Positions 63,098 to 64,000 of a stretch of DNA of 64,000 bases are shown here, piece by piece. Position 1 is the stretch's first letter. Every line of letters begins with the position of its first letter. This stretch comes from CAWDMN01 sp963803155 (GTDB lineage Bacteria; Acidobacteriota; Terriglobia; Versatilivoradales; Versatilivoraceae): contig CAWDMN010000050.1 of assembly GCA_963803155.1 (NCBI GenBank), positions 29,313-93,312 of the forward strand, written 5' to 3'. Below the pieces are notes generated by a model that did no database searches, was not told where the DNA came from, and was given only the letters and a program-made list of their open reading frames with translations. The position numbers were made by a program, and so were the translations under genes.

Positions 63098-63134
63098 ATG
63101 CTGAAAGCTTCACATATCGCGATTTGGACGTCAT

Positions 63135-64000
63135 TCATCTGGAATGATCCCCACCCGTGGATTTTATCTGAATAGGCTCAAACCTACGCGCGAGAAGATG
63201 ATTGGAGAAAAAAGCCACCAAGTAGGAACAACCACAAAGGGCAAATAAGAATTCGTAGCCTGTCTTTGCATTCCCTGCCCGGCTGAAGAAATCGAGCAAT
63301 CGGCCTGTAAAGACCGGAAATAGAAATCCGGAAATGCAGGATACCGCTCCTCCAAAACCGATAATCGTCGCTACCGCTTTCTTTGGGAACAAATCGGATA
63401 CGGATGAAAAAAGAGCGGCTGCCCATGCCTGGTGGGCTCCACAGGCAAGACCGATCATGACCACCGCGCTCCAAGGGCCGCAGTGCTTGACGCTGAGAAG
63501 GATCGGGAGCTCCAACAAAGCAATGCATAGCATGCAAGATTTGCGACTCCGGTTGACGCTCCAACCCCATTGAATTAAATAATCCGAAAATCGGGCGCCT
63601 GCTAGGCTGAGCACAATGGCAATAGAATAAATCCCCACGATGGGGGGGCCAAAACTCTTCAGATCCATTCCATAGGCCGCGTGGAAAAAATCGGGCAGCC
63701 AAATTAGGTAAAACCACCAAACCGGATCACAAAGAAATTTTGCCGTTGCGTATCCCCAGGTTTCCTTGAATCGCAGCAGTTGCAGCCAGCTGATCTCCGA
63801 TTCGTTTGGACTGCCGGAGGCGACTGCACCACCCCTAATGTAAGCGAGTTCTCTGGCCGTGACCCCTGGATGCGCTTCGGGAGCCCGATAGACGAGCATC
63901 CAAAGAATCAGCCAAGCGAAGCCTGCAATCCCGGCAAATGCAAATGTCCATCTCCACCCCAGAGTAAGGGCGATGTAAGGAATGGTAGCCGGTGCGAGAA
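63135..64000 (-). CDS. MFS transporter, hexuronate (ExuT)-type, C-terminal part
   Basis: The gene runs off the right edge. Reading upstream from codon 63899 gives LAPATIPYIALTLGWRWTFAFAG and AWLILWMLVYRAPEAHPGV, the middle of an ACS-family MFS transporter. Later helices include FLCDPVWWFYLIWLPDFFHAAYGMDL and GLACGAHQAWAAALFSSVSDLFPKKAVATIIGFGGAVSC. The visible part has the last seven or so membrane segments. Relatives import hexuronates, sulfolactate-like or tartrate anions. Given the GH4/GH78 pectin-type enzymes here, uronate uptake is plausible. The start is outside the window. Confidence 0.85.
   Translation of the reverse strand, partial: LAPATIPYIALTLGWRWTFAFAGIAGFAWLILWMLVYRAPEAHPGVTARELAYIRGGAVASGSPNESEISWLQLLRFKETWGYATAKFLCDPVWWFYLIWLPDFFHAAYGMDLKSFGPPIVGIYSIAIVLSLAGARFSDYLIQWGWSVNRSRKSCMLCIALLELPILLSVKHCGPWSAVVMIGLACGAHQAWAAALFSSVSDLFPKKAVATIIGFGGAVSCISGFLFPVFTGRLLDFFSRAGNAKTGYEFLFALCGCSYLVAFFSNHLLARRFEPIQIKSTGGDHSR

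Overview
The window is 64 kb of bacterial chromosome with moderate GC and many TTG/GTG starts. The lineage is not certain. An Acidobacteriota-like or Verrucomicrobiota-like soil/sediment bacterium is suggested by a secreted protein opening with NFSGTWxLD, Tat-exported oxidoreductases, an FGE-domain/TIM-barrel-like fusion, a hybrid kinase with a propeller sensor, and abundant short intergenic repeats. No rRNA, tRNA, CRISPR array, prophage or complete insertion sequence was seen.

Layout. 0-4.3 kb: the 3' end of a GH26 mannanase, a RelB/RelE-type toxin-antitoxin pair with a palindromic operator, a TerB-like protein, a Fic protein and a possible IS21-type terminus. 4.3-12.7 kb: a Tat-exported aldo/keto reductase with two Fe-S motifs, a CAP-domain protein, a response regulator next to a radical SAM/SPASM (AhbD/NirJ-like) enzyme, a one-heme cytochrome, feoAB, and a Gly/Pro/Met-rich secreted protein; much of this is iron and heme related. 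12.9-25 kb: an FGE-domain protein, a HEPN-like protein, a frameshifted HI0933-family flavoprotein, an O-methyltransferase, an NtrC-type regulator, two FtsX-type permeases and a DUF362 protein. 25.2-30.5 kb: a carbohydrate operon (aldo/keto reductase, GH4, GH78 rhamnosidase) whose GH4 gene has an in-frame TAG. 31.6-40.6 kb: pyruvate dehydrogenase aceE-aceF-lpd, interrupted before lpd by a broken GxxExxY gene flanked by 115-bp direct repeats, then two paralogous TPR genes. 41-51 kb: a GH13 enzyme, a very large propeller hybrid kinase and phosphoketolase. 51.5-64 kb: a cyclic-di-GMP-I (GEMM-I) riboswitch before an unknown gene, a PAS hybrid kinase, a run of small envelope/stress genes with aquaporin Z, a frameshifted kinase, and the 3' part of a hexuronate-type MFS transporter.

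The most unusual feature is a family of modular intergenic elements at six loci (15.2, 17.3, 18.6, 21.9, 24.9 and 62.6 kb). Three different cassettes, each bounded by its own inverted repeats, are separated by a constant hairpin (TGCCAGC-3 nt-GCTGGCA). At the five loci between codirectional genes, the orientation relative to transcription is always the same, with the hairpin on the side of the upstream gene's stop codon. This looks like a mobile or RNA-level modular repeat system comparable in design to pneumococcal BOX elements. It is the best candidate here for something undescribed.

Functionally the window joins polysaccharide degradation (GH26, GH78, GH4, GH13, uronate transport), central C2 metabolism (PDH complex, phosphoketolase), iron uptake/heme maturation and many signalling proteins. 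Four genes carry one disruption each: two in-frame stops and two +1 frameshifts. These are either recent decay or assembly errors.
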